A stretch of 64,000 bases of DNA from EW11 sp035765635 (GTDB taxonomy: Bacteria; Verrucomicrobiota; Verrucomicrobiia; Opitutales; Opitutaceae). Positions within the stretch are counted from its first letter, which is position 1. Each line of letters starts with the position of its first letter. The stretch lies in NCBI GenBank assembly GCA_035765635.1, contig DASTWZ010000020.1, forward strand, positions 62,001 to 126,000, written 5' to 3'. The notes under the pieces are model-generated. The model saw only the letters and a list, made by a program, of their open reading frames with translations, did no database searches and had not been told where the DNA came from. Shown here piece by piece: positions 44,075 to 53,815 of this stretch. Position numbers and translations under genes: made by a program.

Positions 44075-46360
44075 ATGAGCGCTGATCCTCTGTGGCTTTC
44101 TTCCCGTCGGGAATTCCTGCGCCGTTTCGCGGGTGCGACCGCGCTGCTCGGCGCGAAGCCGTGGTTGAATGTCGCCAGCGCAGCCGCAGCCAGCGGCGCG
44201 GCGACGAACGCCGATGTGAATGCGAGCGCGCATTCCGCTGACGGCGCGCCGTGGTTTCGGCGCTGCTATCGCTGGGGTCAGACGAATCTCACCGAGGTCG
44301 ATCCGGAGCGTTTCGATCTGCCATTTTGGCGCGCGCAATGGAAACGCACGTGCGTCCAGGGCGTGGTGGTCAACGCCGGCGGCATCGTCGCGTATTATCC
44401 GACGAAGATTCCGCTGCATCGGCGCGCGGCGAAACTCGGAGAGCACGATTTGTTCGGCGATATTTTGCGGGCGGCGCGCGCCGACGGTTTGGCGGTGCAG
44501 GCGCGAATGGATTCGAATCGCGCCGACGAGTCTTTTTACCGCGCGCATCCCGACTGGTTCGCCGTCGATGCGAACGGCAAACCGTACCAGGTGACCGATC
44601 TCTACGTCGCCTGCGTAAACGGGCCGTATTATGACGAGCACATTCCGGCGATTCTTCGCGAAGTCGCGACTTTGTATTCACCGGATGGATTCACGGACAA
44701 CAACTGGAATGGTCCGATGCGCCATCAGCCGTGTTTCTGCGAAAACTGTCAGGCCAAATTCCGCGCCCGATCAGGGCACGGGATTCCGGTGAAAGCGGAT
44801 TGGAACGACCCGGTTTATCGCGACTGGATCATGTGGAATTACGAGCGGCGTCTGCAGATCTGGGATAATTTCAACCGCATCACGCGCGAGGCGGGTGGCC
44901 CTCACTGCATTTGGGTCGGGATGATGGCAGGCGCGCAGAATTGGCAGTCGCGGGTTTTCCGCGACGACCGGGAAATCTATCGGCGGACCGAGTTGATCAT
45001 GCTCGATGATCAACGCCGTTTCGACGGCGAAGGTTTTCAACACAACGGCGAGATTGGCCAGCGCATTCACTCCGTGGGCGGCTGGGAGAAACTCATTCCC
45101 GAGAGCAATGCGATGTATCATCTCGCGGACCACAATTTCCGCCTCGCGGCGAAGCCGCCCGCCGAAGTCTATTCGTGGGTGCTCGAGGGAATCGCTGGTG
45201 GCGTACAGCCCTGGTGGCATCACGTCGGCTCGCAGCAACCCGATCAACGCCAGCTGCACACCGCGCAGCCCCTGTGGCAGTGGCATCGCGACCACGAGGA
45301 GTTTTTGGTAAACCGAATGCCCGTCGCGCAAATCGGCTTGGTTTGGTCGCAGCGAAACATGGATTTCTTCGGGCGCGACGATGGCGCTGCGCAAGTGGAC
45401 GATCCCTGGAACGGATTCATGCAGGCGATGGTGAGGGCGCGCATTCCGTACGTTCCGGTGCACCTCGATGACGTCGAGCGCGTCACGCGCGAGCTCGGGT
45501 TGCGCACGCTCGTGTTGCCGAATCTCGCGGCGATGTCCGATGGGCAGGCGGCGAGCTTGCGCGCTTTTGTCGCGGCGGGCGGAAGTCTTTTTGCGACGGG
45601 GCTGAGCTCGCTCTGCAACGAGTGGGGCGAAACTCGGGAGGATTTTTCGCTGGCTGATGTGCTCGGCGTGCACTTGCCGGAAAAACATGCGTGGCGAAAT
45701 GACGCGCTCCGCTTGCGACAGGCGAAGGAGTGGACGCAGACATATTTACGACTGGCTTCGTCGCGTCATCCAGTGCTGCGCGGATTCGAGGAGACGGAAA
45801 TTCTGGCCTTTGGGGGCGTGCTGGAAGATTTGCGCGTGGCGGAGGATGCGGTGGTGCCGCTCACCTTCATTCCAGCGATTCCGACGTCGCCGCCGGAGGA
45901 GGTCTGGATGCGCGTGCCCTCGACGGAGATTCCCGGACTGGTTTTGCGCGAACTGAAATCAGGAGCCCGCGTTGCCTATTCGCCGGCAGACCTCGACCGG
46001 CGTTTCTCGCGCGAGAATTTGCCCGATCACGGCGATTTGCTCCGCAATATTTTGCTCTGGCTGGCGCGAGACGACGTGCCGTTCATCATCGAGGGAACCG
46101 GTTTGGTCGATGCCCATCTCTATAGTCAACCGGGGCGGCGCGTGCTGCATTTGGTGAATCTGACGAGCGCGGGGACCTGGCGCACGCCGGTGCACGAAGT
46201 GATTCCGCTCGGTCCATTTCAGATCAAAGTGAAAACAGAAAACAGCAGCCGAGTGCGCTCGCTCGTATCGAATAAGCCACTACACGGCGAAATCCGGGAT
46301 GGCTGGATTCATTTTGAAGTCGCGCGCCTGGTTGATCATGACGTGTTTGTCCTCGAATAA
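44075..46360 (+). CDS. Tat-exported glycoside hydrolase-like protein (GHL6 / beta-galactosidase trimerisation type)
   Basis: 761 residues. The Tat signal is SSRREFLRRFAGATALLG. A TIM-barrel region (about 55-400) has GVVVNAGGIVAYYPTKIPLH, WFAVDANGKPYQVTDLYVACVNGPYYDEHIPAI (shown in part), the YSPDGFTDNNWNGP acidic site and a CFCENCQAKFRARSG cysteine cluster, as in hypothetical glycosyl hydrolase 6 proteins. A GATase-like/trimerisation domain follows (about 420-600, VLPNLAAMSDGQAASLRAFV), then a beta-sandwich end. It probably acts on plant polysaccharide side chains, perhaps as an exo-enzyme. Its stop overlaps the next start by one base. Confidence 0.85.
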   Translation: MSADPLWLSSRREFLRRFAGATALLGAKPWLNVASAAAASGAATNADVNASAHSADGAPWFRRCYRWGQTNLTEVDPERFDLPFWRAQWKRTCVQGVVVNAGGIVAYYPTKIPLHRRAAKLGEHDLFGDILRAARADGLAVQARMDSNRADESFYRAHPDWFAVDANGKPYQVTDLYVACVNGPYYDEHIPAILREVATLYSPDGFTDNNWNGPMRHQPCFCENCQAKFRARSGHGIPVKADWNDPVYRDWIMWNYERRLQIWDNFNRITREAGGPHCIWVGMMAGAQNWQSRVFRDDREIYRRTELIMLDDQRRFDGEGFQHNGEIGQRIHSVGGWEKLIPESNAMYHLADHNFRLAAKPPAEVYSWVLEGIAGGVQPWWHHVGSQQPDQRQLHTAQPLWQWHRDHEEFLVNRMPVAQIGLVWSQRNMDFFGRDDGAAQVDDPWNGFMQAMVRARIPYVPVHLDDVERVTRELGLRTLVLPNLAAMSDGQAASLRAFVAAGGSLFATGLSSLCNEWGETREDFSLADVLGVHLPEKHAWRNDALRLRQAKEWTQTYLRLASSRHPVLRGFEETEILAFGGVLEDLRVAEDAVVPLTFIPAIPTSPPEEVWMRVPSTEIPGLVLRELKSGARVAYSPADLDRRFSRENLPDHGDLLRNILLWLARDDVPFIIEGTGLVDAHLYSQPGRRVLHLVNLTSAGTWRTPVHEVIPLGPFQIKVKTENSSRVRSLVSNKPLHGEIRDGWIHFEVARLVDHDVFVLE

Positions 46361-48291
46361 TGAAAACGATCCGCACGCTCCTTTTCGTTTTTGCCCTTGG
46401 CTGCACAGGCTGGCCTGCCGCCGCTTCTATTCATGTGTGGGAGAAGCAAGAGCTGACCTTCACCGCGGAGGAAAATTACAACAATCCCTATACCGACGTG
46501 GTCGTGTGGGTTGATCTGACTGGCCCGGGATTCAACAAGCGCGTGTATGGCTTTTGGGATGGAGGGAAAACTTTTCATCTGCGTCTGCTCGCGACCGCGC
46601 CCGGCACATGGAGTTGGAAGAGCGGTTCGTTGCCGGAGGATCCCGGATTGAGTGGAAAGACCGGCGCGTTCGAGGCGGTGCCGTGGACGGATGCGGAGAA
46701 GAACGAGAATCCGCTGCGTCGTGGAATGATTCAAGCGACCCCGAATCATCACGCGCTTCAGTTTCCCGACGGCACGCCTTACTTCGCACTGGGAGACACC
46801 TGGTTCGCGCTTGCGGCGGACCGGTTTCATTGGCGCGACGGGGCGCAGGAACATCCGATCGGACCGGATGCGAGTTTTCAGGACTACGTGCGGCTGAGAA
46901 AAAAACAGGGCTTCAACTGGATCAACGTCATCGCGTCCTTCCCGAACTGGAACAACGACGGGCAGCCATTCCGGCTGAACATGAATAACGAGGAGAAGAC
47001 GCCGATTCGTTTTGCGTGGCGTGAATTCGGCACGGACAGCGCGAAGAACATGGATAACGAAGGCGGCAAGCCCTTCGCATTTCCTGGGCACGTACCCGGC
47101 TACGAAAATATTTTTCCCGATGTCGATCGGATCAATCCGGAGTATTTCAAATACCTCGATCGCAAAATCGATTATCTGAACGCGCAGGGCTTTGTGCCAT
47201 TCATCGAGGCGGCTCGGCGCGACGTCAGCGTGTGCTGGGCGAAATACTATGGCTGGCCCGATTCATACGCGCGGTATGTGCAGTACATCTGGTCGCGCTA
47301 TCAGGCGAACATCACCGTGCTCGCGCCGGTGCATCTGGATATTTTGAAAGAGACGGTCAGCCCGGCGGAGTACACGGCGGCGATGGATTACATTCGCACG
47401 AAATTCGGTCTGCCTCCGTTCGGCACGCTCCTCTCGTCGAATGCCAATCCATCCACTTTGGAAAACTGGGGCGAGGACTCGTGGGTGACGCTGCACCAGA
47501 CGGGCAACAAGCGGGAGCACGATTACTACTGGTATCTGACGGAGATTTTTAATCTCACGAACCCGCAGCCCGCGCTGAATGGCGAACCGTACTACGCCGG
47601 TTACAAGGATGCGCGAGGACTCGGCGGCGGTGGCTATAAATATGGCGCGAAAGGCGGGACGGAGCGTGACGACCTGTTTTGCCGCTCCGGCATGTACGGC
47701 AGTTTTCTCTCGGGCGGGCTCGCGGGGCACGTTTATGGCGCTGAAGGAATCTGGGGCTGCGACATCGAGGCCAGCGCGCCGACGAAAATGTGGGAGGCGT
47801 TTCTGTGGAATTCCGGCGCGCAGATGCAGCATCTCCGGACCTTCGCATTTTCCGTGGGGCGGCGTTATCAGGATTTGATTCCGACCCCCGATCTCGTGTC
47901 GCCGAACAAGAATTACGACACGCTCGCGTACGAAGGGTGGGCGTATTGCGCGCGCACGAAGGATCGCGAAATTTATTTGGCGTACTTCGAGAAGGACTCG
48001 CCGGCGAAAACGATTCGCGGGGCGAAGCCGAACAGTCGTTATCGCGCGCAGTGGTTCGATCCGCGCAATGGCACGTGGTCGGACGTGGGCAACGGACGTC
48101 TCACGACCAGCGACACCGGAACCATCACGCTGCCGCCGTTGCCAACAGCTCGGGCGCTTTCGATCGTGCCATTGAATTGGATTCCCGGGCGCTGGCTCCA
48201 TCGCGTGGATCCCACGTCGGATCTGGATTGGGGCCTGCGGCTAGTTTTCGAAGGCCCGGCAGATTCGAGCATGCCCCCGCCGGCGGGATGA
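46360..48291 (+). CDS. DUF5060/DUF4038 glycoside hydrolase (apiosidase-like)
   Basis: 643 residues. Signal peptide (MKTIRTLLFVFALGCTGWPAAA), a beta-sandwich DUF5060 domain (about 27-125: IHVWEKQELTFTAEENYNNPY), then an apiosidase-like TIM barrel (about 135-520: YFALGDTWFALAADRFHW, GFNWINVIASFP, ITVLAPVHLDIL, LNGEPYYAGYKD), with a C-terminal putative collagen-binding-like domain (ARTKDREIYLAYFEKD...). Relatives remove apiose from rhamnogalacturonan II. The ATG shares one base with the preceding stop, so the two hydrolases are made together and likely act on the same substrate. Confidence 0.87.
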   Translation: MKTIRTLLFVFALGCTGWPAAASIHVWEKQELTFTAEENYNNPYTDVVVWVDLTGPGFNKRVYGFWDGGKTFHLRLLATAPGTWSWKSGSLPEDPGLSGKTGAFEAVPWTDAEKNENPLRRGMIQATPNHHALQFPDGTPYFALGDTWFALAADRFHWRDGAQEHPIGPDASFQDYVRLRKKQGFNWINVIASFPNWNNDGQPFRLNMNNEEKTPIRFAWREFGTDSAKNMDNEGGKPFAFPGHVPGYENIFPDVDRINPEYFKYLDRKIDYLNAQGFVPFIEAARRDVSVCWAKYYGWPDSYARYVQYIWSRYQANITVLAPVHLDILKETVSPAEYTAAMDYIRTKFGLPPFGTLLSSNANPSTLENWGEDSWVTLHQTGNKREHDYYWYLTEIFNLTNPQPALNGEPYYAGYKDARGLGGGGYKYGAKGGTERDDLFCRSGMYGSFLSGGLAGHVYGAEGIWGCDIEASAPTKMWEAFLWNSGAQMQHLRTFAFSVGRRYQDLIPTPDLVSPNKNYDTLAYEGWAYCARTKDREIYLAYFEKDSPAKTIRGAKPNSRYRAQWFDPRNGTWSDVGNGRLTTSDTGTITLPPLPTARALSIVPLNWIPGRWLHRVDPTSDLDWGLRLVFEGPADSSMPPPAG

Positions 48292-48297
48292 ATAAGA

Positions 48298-48668
48298 CGA
48301 AGGAAGAATTAAGAAGTAAGAATGCAGAATGATGAATGTCTGCGTGAGAGGCTCCGGGGTAGGGCGTACCGAGCCGAAGGCGACATCGGACACGGTCCCT
48401 CGCGAGCCGAAAACCGCAGCACCTAACCCTCAGGATGAGCCACGCCAAACGCGGCTCGCCTGGGACGGCTCGCCCTACCTCGGAGGCAATTCGTTTGCCG
48501 ATGGTTTGACGCACTCACAGACATTTCGGCTCGCCCTGAGGTCTCGCCCTACCGCCTGAGGCTGTCAGGCTTCGCTTCAGCAATTTCCTGCGGTGCTCAG
48601 CTTCAGCTTTCAGCCTTCCGCCTTCAGCCTTCAGCTTCCGGCTGCGCCATTCTGCATTCTACCTTCTT
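48298..48668. repeat. family A-related repeat, copy 4 (gap 48292-48676)
   Basis: The reverse-complement form of the copy 1/2 core: GAATGCAGAATGATGAATG near 48320, then GGTAGGGCGTACCGAGCCGAAGGC and CGGACACGGTCCCTCGCGAGCCG. At the right end CATTCTGCATTCTACCTTCTTAC pairs with the left end. A run of CTTCAGCTTTCAGCCTTCCGCC-type repeats lies at 48595-48645. No gene in this stretch. Confidence 0.8.
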
Positions 48669-48676
48669 ACTTCATC

Positions 48677-49189
<513 letters not shown>

Positions 49190-49685
49190 TGCAGTTGAAG
49201 TTCTAAGCGTTTCGCGCGCGATGCGAGCGCGAACCCGTCTCTTTTCCGACGTCTTCGCCTCATCGAAGCGGGAAAATGCGCCGATGTAGTGGATATTTCG
49301 ATACGTGTTTTACCTCTGAAAACCGGAAAAATCCGCGAAAAATCGTTCGCCGAACCCCGGCGCGCGATTTGACCCGCATCACTGCTCGAAAAAACTCCGC
49401 GCACCAATCGCTGATTGGCGGGTCAGTGTGTTTCGACAGCACGCCGCGACGAAAAATGCGCGGAGACGCCGCCGAAAGTGATGGCTCAACTCGAAAGATA
49501 TTTTTTCAAAAGCGGGGAATTTTATTGGACGCGTTCAATCTGCTGATGCATATTCGTGCCAACACATCATTACCCCGAAACGAAAATGACGTGTCCGCGA
49601 TTCGCCGTTCTGAAATTTCTACCAGTTGGTTTGGCTCAATCGCTTTCTTGAACCTCTCGTCCGTATAACAAAAGACACATAGACC
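49190..49685. other. 496-base gap without a recognisable gene
   Basis: Lower in GC than the neighbours, with several runs of A/T. A 130-codon plus-strand open frame (49276-49668) has no family resemblance and unusual composition, so I do not call it. The segment must hold the divergent promoters of ychJ and the H1-like gene; a TATAAC box lies at 49664-49669, 17 bases before the H1-like ATG. No clear inverted repeats or RNA gene seen. Confidence 0.6.
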
Positions 49686-49778
49686 ATGGCTAAGACCACT
49701 ACAAAGAAACAGACCAAGAAGACGCCTGCCAAAACTGCGAAGAAGGCAGCGAAGAAAACCAAGAAGAGCGCCAAATAA
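49686..49778 (+). CDS. tiny Lys/Ala-rich histone-H1-like protein
   Basis: 30 residues beginning MAKTTTKKQTKKTPAK; 14 are lysine and the rest almost only Ala and Thr, with one Gln, one Pro, one Ser and the Met. Composition and TKK/AKK pattern resemble the C-terminal tails of histone H1 and bacterial H1-like proteins such as chlamydial Hc1/Hc2. It is followed by two hairpins, the second a perfect strong terminator, as expected of a short highly expressed monocistronic gene. It would bind DNA or RNA without sequence specificity. Its short length makes automated annotation prone to miss it. Confidence 0.7.
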   Translation: MAKTTTKKQTKKTPAKTAKKAAKKTKKSAK

Positions 49779-49789
49779 GCGCTTTTTGC

Positions 49790-49845
49790 GGCCGATCTTC
49801 TCGGCCTATTTATCGGCAGCACGGCTCAGGCCGTGCTGCTTTTTT
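49790..49845 (+). terminator. double hairpin terminator after the H1-like gene
   Basis: A first six-bp stem GGCCGA/TCGGCC (49790-49795 with 49801-49806) is followed by a perfect 10-bp stem GCAGCACGGC/GCCGTGCTGC (49815-49824 with 49829-49838), a TCAG loop and seven Ts. Confidence 0.92.
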
Positions 49846-49882
49846 TGCGCCTGATTCTCGAGGGAACGCGACCTCGCTCCTC

Positions 49883-52800
49883 TCAAACGCGGGTGGATTT
49901 TGCGTCGCGCCGGGCCGAAGCCCGCTGAAGGGCGGACTGCAGGTCGGCGTCGCGCGTCGGCTTCGCAACGTAGTCGTTCATGCCCGCGGCAAGACACTTC
50001 TCGCGGTCTCCTTCCATCGCGTTCGCGGTCATGGCGATGATGTGAAGATCGGCGAAACGCGGATCGTTGCGCAGTCTTCGCGTCGTCTCGTAGCCATCCA
50101 TCTCCGGCATCTGGCAGTCCATGAAGACGACGTCGTACTCTTTCTCCCCAATTGCCTTCAGCGCCGCCACGCCGTTGTTCGCGAGATCGGTTTGATGGCC
50201 CGCCTTCTGGAGCTGCATCTGCGCGACGCGCTGGTTCACCGGATTGTCCTCCACCACGAGAATGCGGAGCTCGGCGATGGAGTTGCGCGATGGCGCCGCT
50301 CCGACAGGCGAGGGCGCGCTGCTTTGCTCGTGCACGGGTTTGAGCGGCACGACGAACCAGAAGGTCGAACCCTTCCCGAGTTCGCTCATGACGCCGATGC
50401 GCCCGCCCATCAGTTCGACGATCTGCCGGCTGATCGCGAGGCCGAGACCGGTTCCGCCAAAGCGCCGCGTGGTCGAGCTGTCTGCTTGAGTGAAGGGTTG
50501 GAAGAGAAGTTTCTGCGCCGCGGCAGCGATACCGATTCCGGTGTCGCGCACTTCGAAGCGGATCTCGCAGGGTTCGTCACCCACGGCCGGCTTTTCGATC
50601 GAGGTGATGACAACCACTTCGCCGGAATCGGTGAACTTCACCGCGTTCCCGACCAAATTGAGAAGCACCTGGCGAAGCCGGCCCGGGTCGCCGAGAAATT
50701 TTTGCGGCAGCTCGGGCGCGAGGCGCGAGCTGAGGTCGACCGACTTCTCGGAGGCCCGCAAGGCCAGGAGTTCCAGGCTTTCCTCGACGATTTCGCGCAC
50801 GTCGAAAACGAGTTTTTCCAGCTGGAGTTTGCCCGCTTCGATTTTTGAAAAATCCAGAATGTCGTTGAGCACGGCGAGCAAGGCCTCGGCGCTGTTCCGA
50901 ATGGTGCCGGCGAACTCGCGCTGCTCGGGCGCGAGATTTGTATCCAGCAAAAGATTACTCATGCCGATCACGCCATTCATCGGCGTACGAATCTCGTGCG
51001 ACATGTTGGCGAGGAAACGGCTCTTCGCGTGCGCTGCTTCCTGCGCCTCGATGACGGACGCGCGGAGTCGCGTGTTGGCGGCATCGAGTTCGCTCGTGCG
51101 CGATGACACCAGCGACTCGAGCTGCAAATTGCGGAGCTTGGCGCGATAAAGAAGCCAGCGACTGGAAAGGAACAGCGCAGTTGCGAAAAGAACGCCGTAA
51201 ACGATGTACGCGTACCAGGTGCGATAAATCGGGGGCGCGATCGTGAAGTTGAAATGAGTCGTTTCACCGATGACCCCGGTGGAGTCGAGCAGGCGCACGC
51301 TCATGCGATAGTTGCCCTCGTGCAGGCTGGTCACGCTGATCATCGTATCGCGCGAAGGGGCGGACCAGTCGTTCGAGTAGCCCTCGAGTTTGAACTGGTA
51401 GAGCGGCGCGCGCAGCAGCGAGTAGGTGCCGGGGAAAAAGTGGAAATTCAGACTGTTGCTTCGAAACGGGATGTTGCTGAGCGCATCGGGTTTCGGGTCC
51501 ATCGCGTTGAACACATCGCGCTTCAGCCGCGAATCGGAGATGCGCGTGAGCACGGGGCGCGGTGTGGCGTACGGCGCACGAATCGCGTCGCGCTCGATAT
51601 GTTGCAGCAAGTTGGAGGAGCGCACCCACACGTCGCGATGGTCGACGATGTTGAGGTTCGGGTAGGCTTCCCGGATCACGCTGTAGCGATTGATGTCCGT
51701 CGTGTATCCAAATTTCCTTACAGCCTCCTCGGCGGGCGTGAGTTTGGTCGCCTCGCCATCGGCCGAGGGCTGATAAGGCGTGAGTTCGTACACGCCCTGC
51801 GAGTGCGGCGCCCAGATCGAACCGTTCGCGTCTTCCTCGGGACGCAGAATGTCGTAGGGCGCGCTGCTCATCAGCGCGGCGAGATGCGGGGCCGGGCCGA
51901 ACGCTTTTTTGTCCTCGTCATAGAAAATCCGTTGGGCTGCGCCGCCGGTGAACGTGATGTGGTGGCCAATCACGCCGAGGTTGACCCACGTCGGAGTGGG
52001 CCACGGAAATTCGGAAATGACCTCCGTGGAAATCTGGCCGTTTTCCAAGGTGATGTGACCGACCCGATTGATGCCGAGTTCGACCCAGACGGAGTTCGGG
52101 ACTGCGCTGACAACCAATGAAGGGAAGCCCACGCCTTCCGCCCGTTTTCCGATTTCCTCCCAGTGGTCTCCCTTCCACGCGACGGCGGTGATTTTGGAGG
52201 TGCCGATGGCGAGGCACGTGTCTCCGTCTTTTGAATACACCAGACGGTTGATGTTGAATCCGTCGACCACGTGGCTGATCTGGCCGTCATCATTCCGGAA
52301 ATAAAGACCGTGGGTATTGCCCATCAGGAGACCGTGCGGGGTCGACGCCGCACTCCAGACGCCATCGGGAATGTTCAACGGCATTCGGCGAAATTGAGTG
52401 GGTTCGCCCGGCCGGCCAAAGATCGGCTCATAAATTTTGCTGGCGGAAACAACCAGTGTTTTGCCGCGGTGCTCGATCACGTACGGCCAATTCAGGGAAA
52501 GGCCGGAACGATGATCGAAGATGCTGACGGAGGATCGGTAGAGAAGTTTGGTGATGCCGTCCGCGGAGGAAAGCCAGAGGACGCCTGGTTCGGTCACGCA
52601 AAAATCATTGATGTTGGCGAAACGTTGACCGGTGAACCCGAGCTTGCTGCGCCCTTCGCTGTCGAGGATCGCGAGACCGTAGTCCTTGATCGCGACTGCG
52701 AGAAGATTGCCGTCGAGCCGGTGCATGGGTGACACGCCGTTGACCAGCAGGTCATCCACATCGGTTTTCCAGACGCGCATTTGCTTGCCGTCGTAGCTGA

Positions 52801-53572
52801 CGATGTGGCGCGCGTAGGTCAGACCGACGACGGAGTGATCATCCCAAGGCGTGACGGCCTCGATGATGTTTTCCGGAGTCGGCTTCTTTTCGAGTTGAAC
52901 GAATTCACCCGTAACGGTGTTCAGCCGGCAGAGGCCTCGGCGATAAGACGAGACGTAGATGTCGTCGCCGAGCGTGAAACTCGCCACGATATCCGGCACC
53001 TTCTCGAAGCGCTGCTCGTGCGTTTTTGTATTATAGAAAACGAAGCCGGACACCCCCGTGAAAGCGACGCCTTGAGGAGTGAAAACAATGTTGTCGAACT
53101 TGAGATTGGACGTCCAAGCCGGGCTGCTTTCCGGTCGCAGCGGATGCACGCGCACCGTGCCGTTGGGCATGTATTCGAGGTATCCCCAGGAGCCCGGGGA
53201 TCCGCAATAAAGTGTGCCGTCGGGCGCACGCGCGACGATGGTGATGTTTCGGTTCGGATCTTCCTTGTCGATGAGGTCGACCCAATTTTTGTCGTCGAAA
53301 ACGATGTACGAGCCCTCTCGGGCAACCGTGAGACGACCGAGTCCGTCGCGGCTGAGCCGCACGCCTGCGGAAACGTTGCCCACCTCTTCGTACGTGTAGG
53401 TCCGGGACGGGACTTGGCCGATCACACGCTGTTCCGTCGGCTCGGCGGCGAGCGTGCGCGAGGTGGCGCAGAGGAGCACACATGCCGCGAGGGTCAGCGT
53501 CGAAAGCAACAGCGCCCGAAGGGCATTCCCCAGGGCAACAGGACGGCGGCGAGATAGGTTTTCCACAACCAT
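49883..53572 (-). CDS. hybrid sensor histidine kinase with two-component propeller sensor
   Basis: 1229 residues. Signal or first membrane helix (about 10-35), a periplasmic region of two-component-regulator propeller repeats (about 60-690) and a Y_Y_Y domain (about 705-780, containing YQFKLEGYSNDWSAPS). Then a membrane helix (about 785-808), coiled coil, HisKA with His859 in FLANMSHEIRTPMNG, HATPase with Asn976 (NLVGNAVKF) and DTGIGI/GTGLGL, and a REC domain (about 1101-1215) with Asp1152 in VVFMDCQMPEMDG and Lys1204. No DNA-binding output domain, so the partner regulator is elsewhere. Similar hybrids sense oligosaccharides in polysaccharide users. The ATG at 53572 was chosen over a TTG at 53623. 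Confidence 0.92.
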   Translation of the reverse strand: MVVENLSRRRPVALGNALRALLLSTLTLAACVLLCATSRTLAAEPTEQRVIGQVPSRTYTYEEVGNVSAGVRLSRDGLGRLTVAREGSYIVFDDKNWVDLIDKEDPNRNITIVARAPDGTLYCGSPGSWGYLEYMPNGTVRVHPLRPESSPAWTSNLKFDNIVFTPQGVAFTGVSGFVFYNTKTHEQRFEKVPDIVASFTLGDDIYVSSYRRGLCRLNTVTGEFVQLEKKPTPENIIEAVTPWDDHSVVGLTYARHIVSYDGKQMRVWKTDVDDLLVNGVSPMHRLDGNLLAVAIKDYGLAILDSEGRSKLGFTGQRFANINDFCVTEPGVLWLSSADGITKLLYRSSVSIFDHRSGLSLNWPYVIEHRGKTLVVSASKIYEPIFGRPGEPTQFRRMPLNIPDGVWSAASTPHGLLMGNTHGLYFRNDDGQISHVVDGFNINRLVYSKDGDTCLAIGTSKITAVAWKGDHWEEIGKRAEGVGFPSLVVSAVPNSVWVELGINRVGHITLENGQISTEVISEFPWPTPTWVNLGVIGHHITFTGGAAQRIFYDEDKKAFGPAPHLAALMSSAPYDILRPEEDANGSIWAPHSQGVYELTPYQPSADGEATKLTPAEEAVRKFGYTTDINRYSVIREAYPNLNIVDHRDVWVRSSNLLQHIERDAIRAPYATPRPVLTRISDSRLKRDVFNAMDPKPDALSNIPFRSNSLNFHFFPGTYSLLRAPLYQFKLEGYSNDWSAPSRDTMISVTSLHEGNYRMSVRLLDSTGVIGETTHFNFTIAPPIYRTWYAYIVYGVLFATALFLSSRWLLYRAKLRNLQLESLVSSRTSELDAANTRLRASVIEAQEAAHAKSRFLANMSHEIRTPMNGVIGMSNLLLDTNLAPEQREFAGTIRNSAEALLAVLNDILDFSKIEAGKLQLEKLVFDVREIVEESLELLALRASEKSVDLSSRLAPELPQKFLGDPGRLRQVLLNLVGNAVKFTDSGEVVVITSIEKPAVGDEPCEIRFEVRDTGIGIAAAAQKLLFQPFTQADSSTTRRFGGTGLGLAISRQIVELMGGRIGVMSELGKGSTFWFVVPLKPVHEQSSAPSPVGAAPSRNSIAELRILVVEDNPVNQRVAQMQLQKAGHQTDLANNGVAALKAIGEKEYDVVFMDCQMPEMDGYETTRRLRNDPRFADLHIIAMTANAMEGDREKCLAAGMNDYVAKPTRDADLQSALQRASARRDAKSTRV

Positions 53573-53815
53573 TGTGTTTATCGGCGGGAGAACCGCGGGG
53601 TTTAACTCAATTACGTGTCTCAAATTAGATCATTGCGGTCCGTCGAGGCGAGACCCGCTTCGGATGGAAGCGCGGCGCGTATGTGATGTGGCCGGTGGCT
53701 TAGCCGAAAGGCTAATATCGCGGAAATCATCGGCGTGTTAGTCTCGTTCAACGTCGGTCGAAACGTTCCGCACCCCGCGCGTCTCGCCGAACCTGTCGTT
53801 CCCCGTCCAGTTCCG

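Noticed and set aside
42989..44641. Very long minus-strand open frame running upstream from the 42149 gene
   Set aside because: It is antisense to the lipoprotein and hydrolase genes, its composition (Arg/His/Ala-rich) is that of a GC-rich shadow, and a proper signal peptide starts at 42988.
49276..49668. 130-codon plus-strand open frame
   Set aside because: Composition unlike neighbours' proteins, no family resemblance, no ribosome site; more likely the control region of the H1-like gene.
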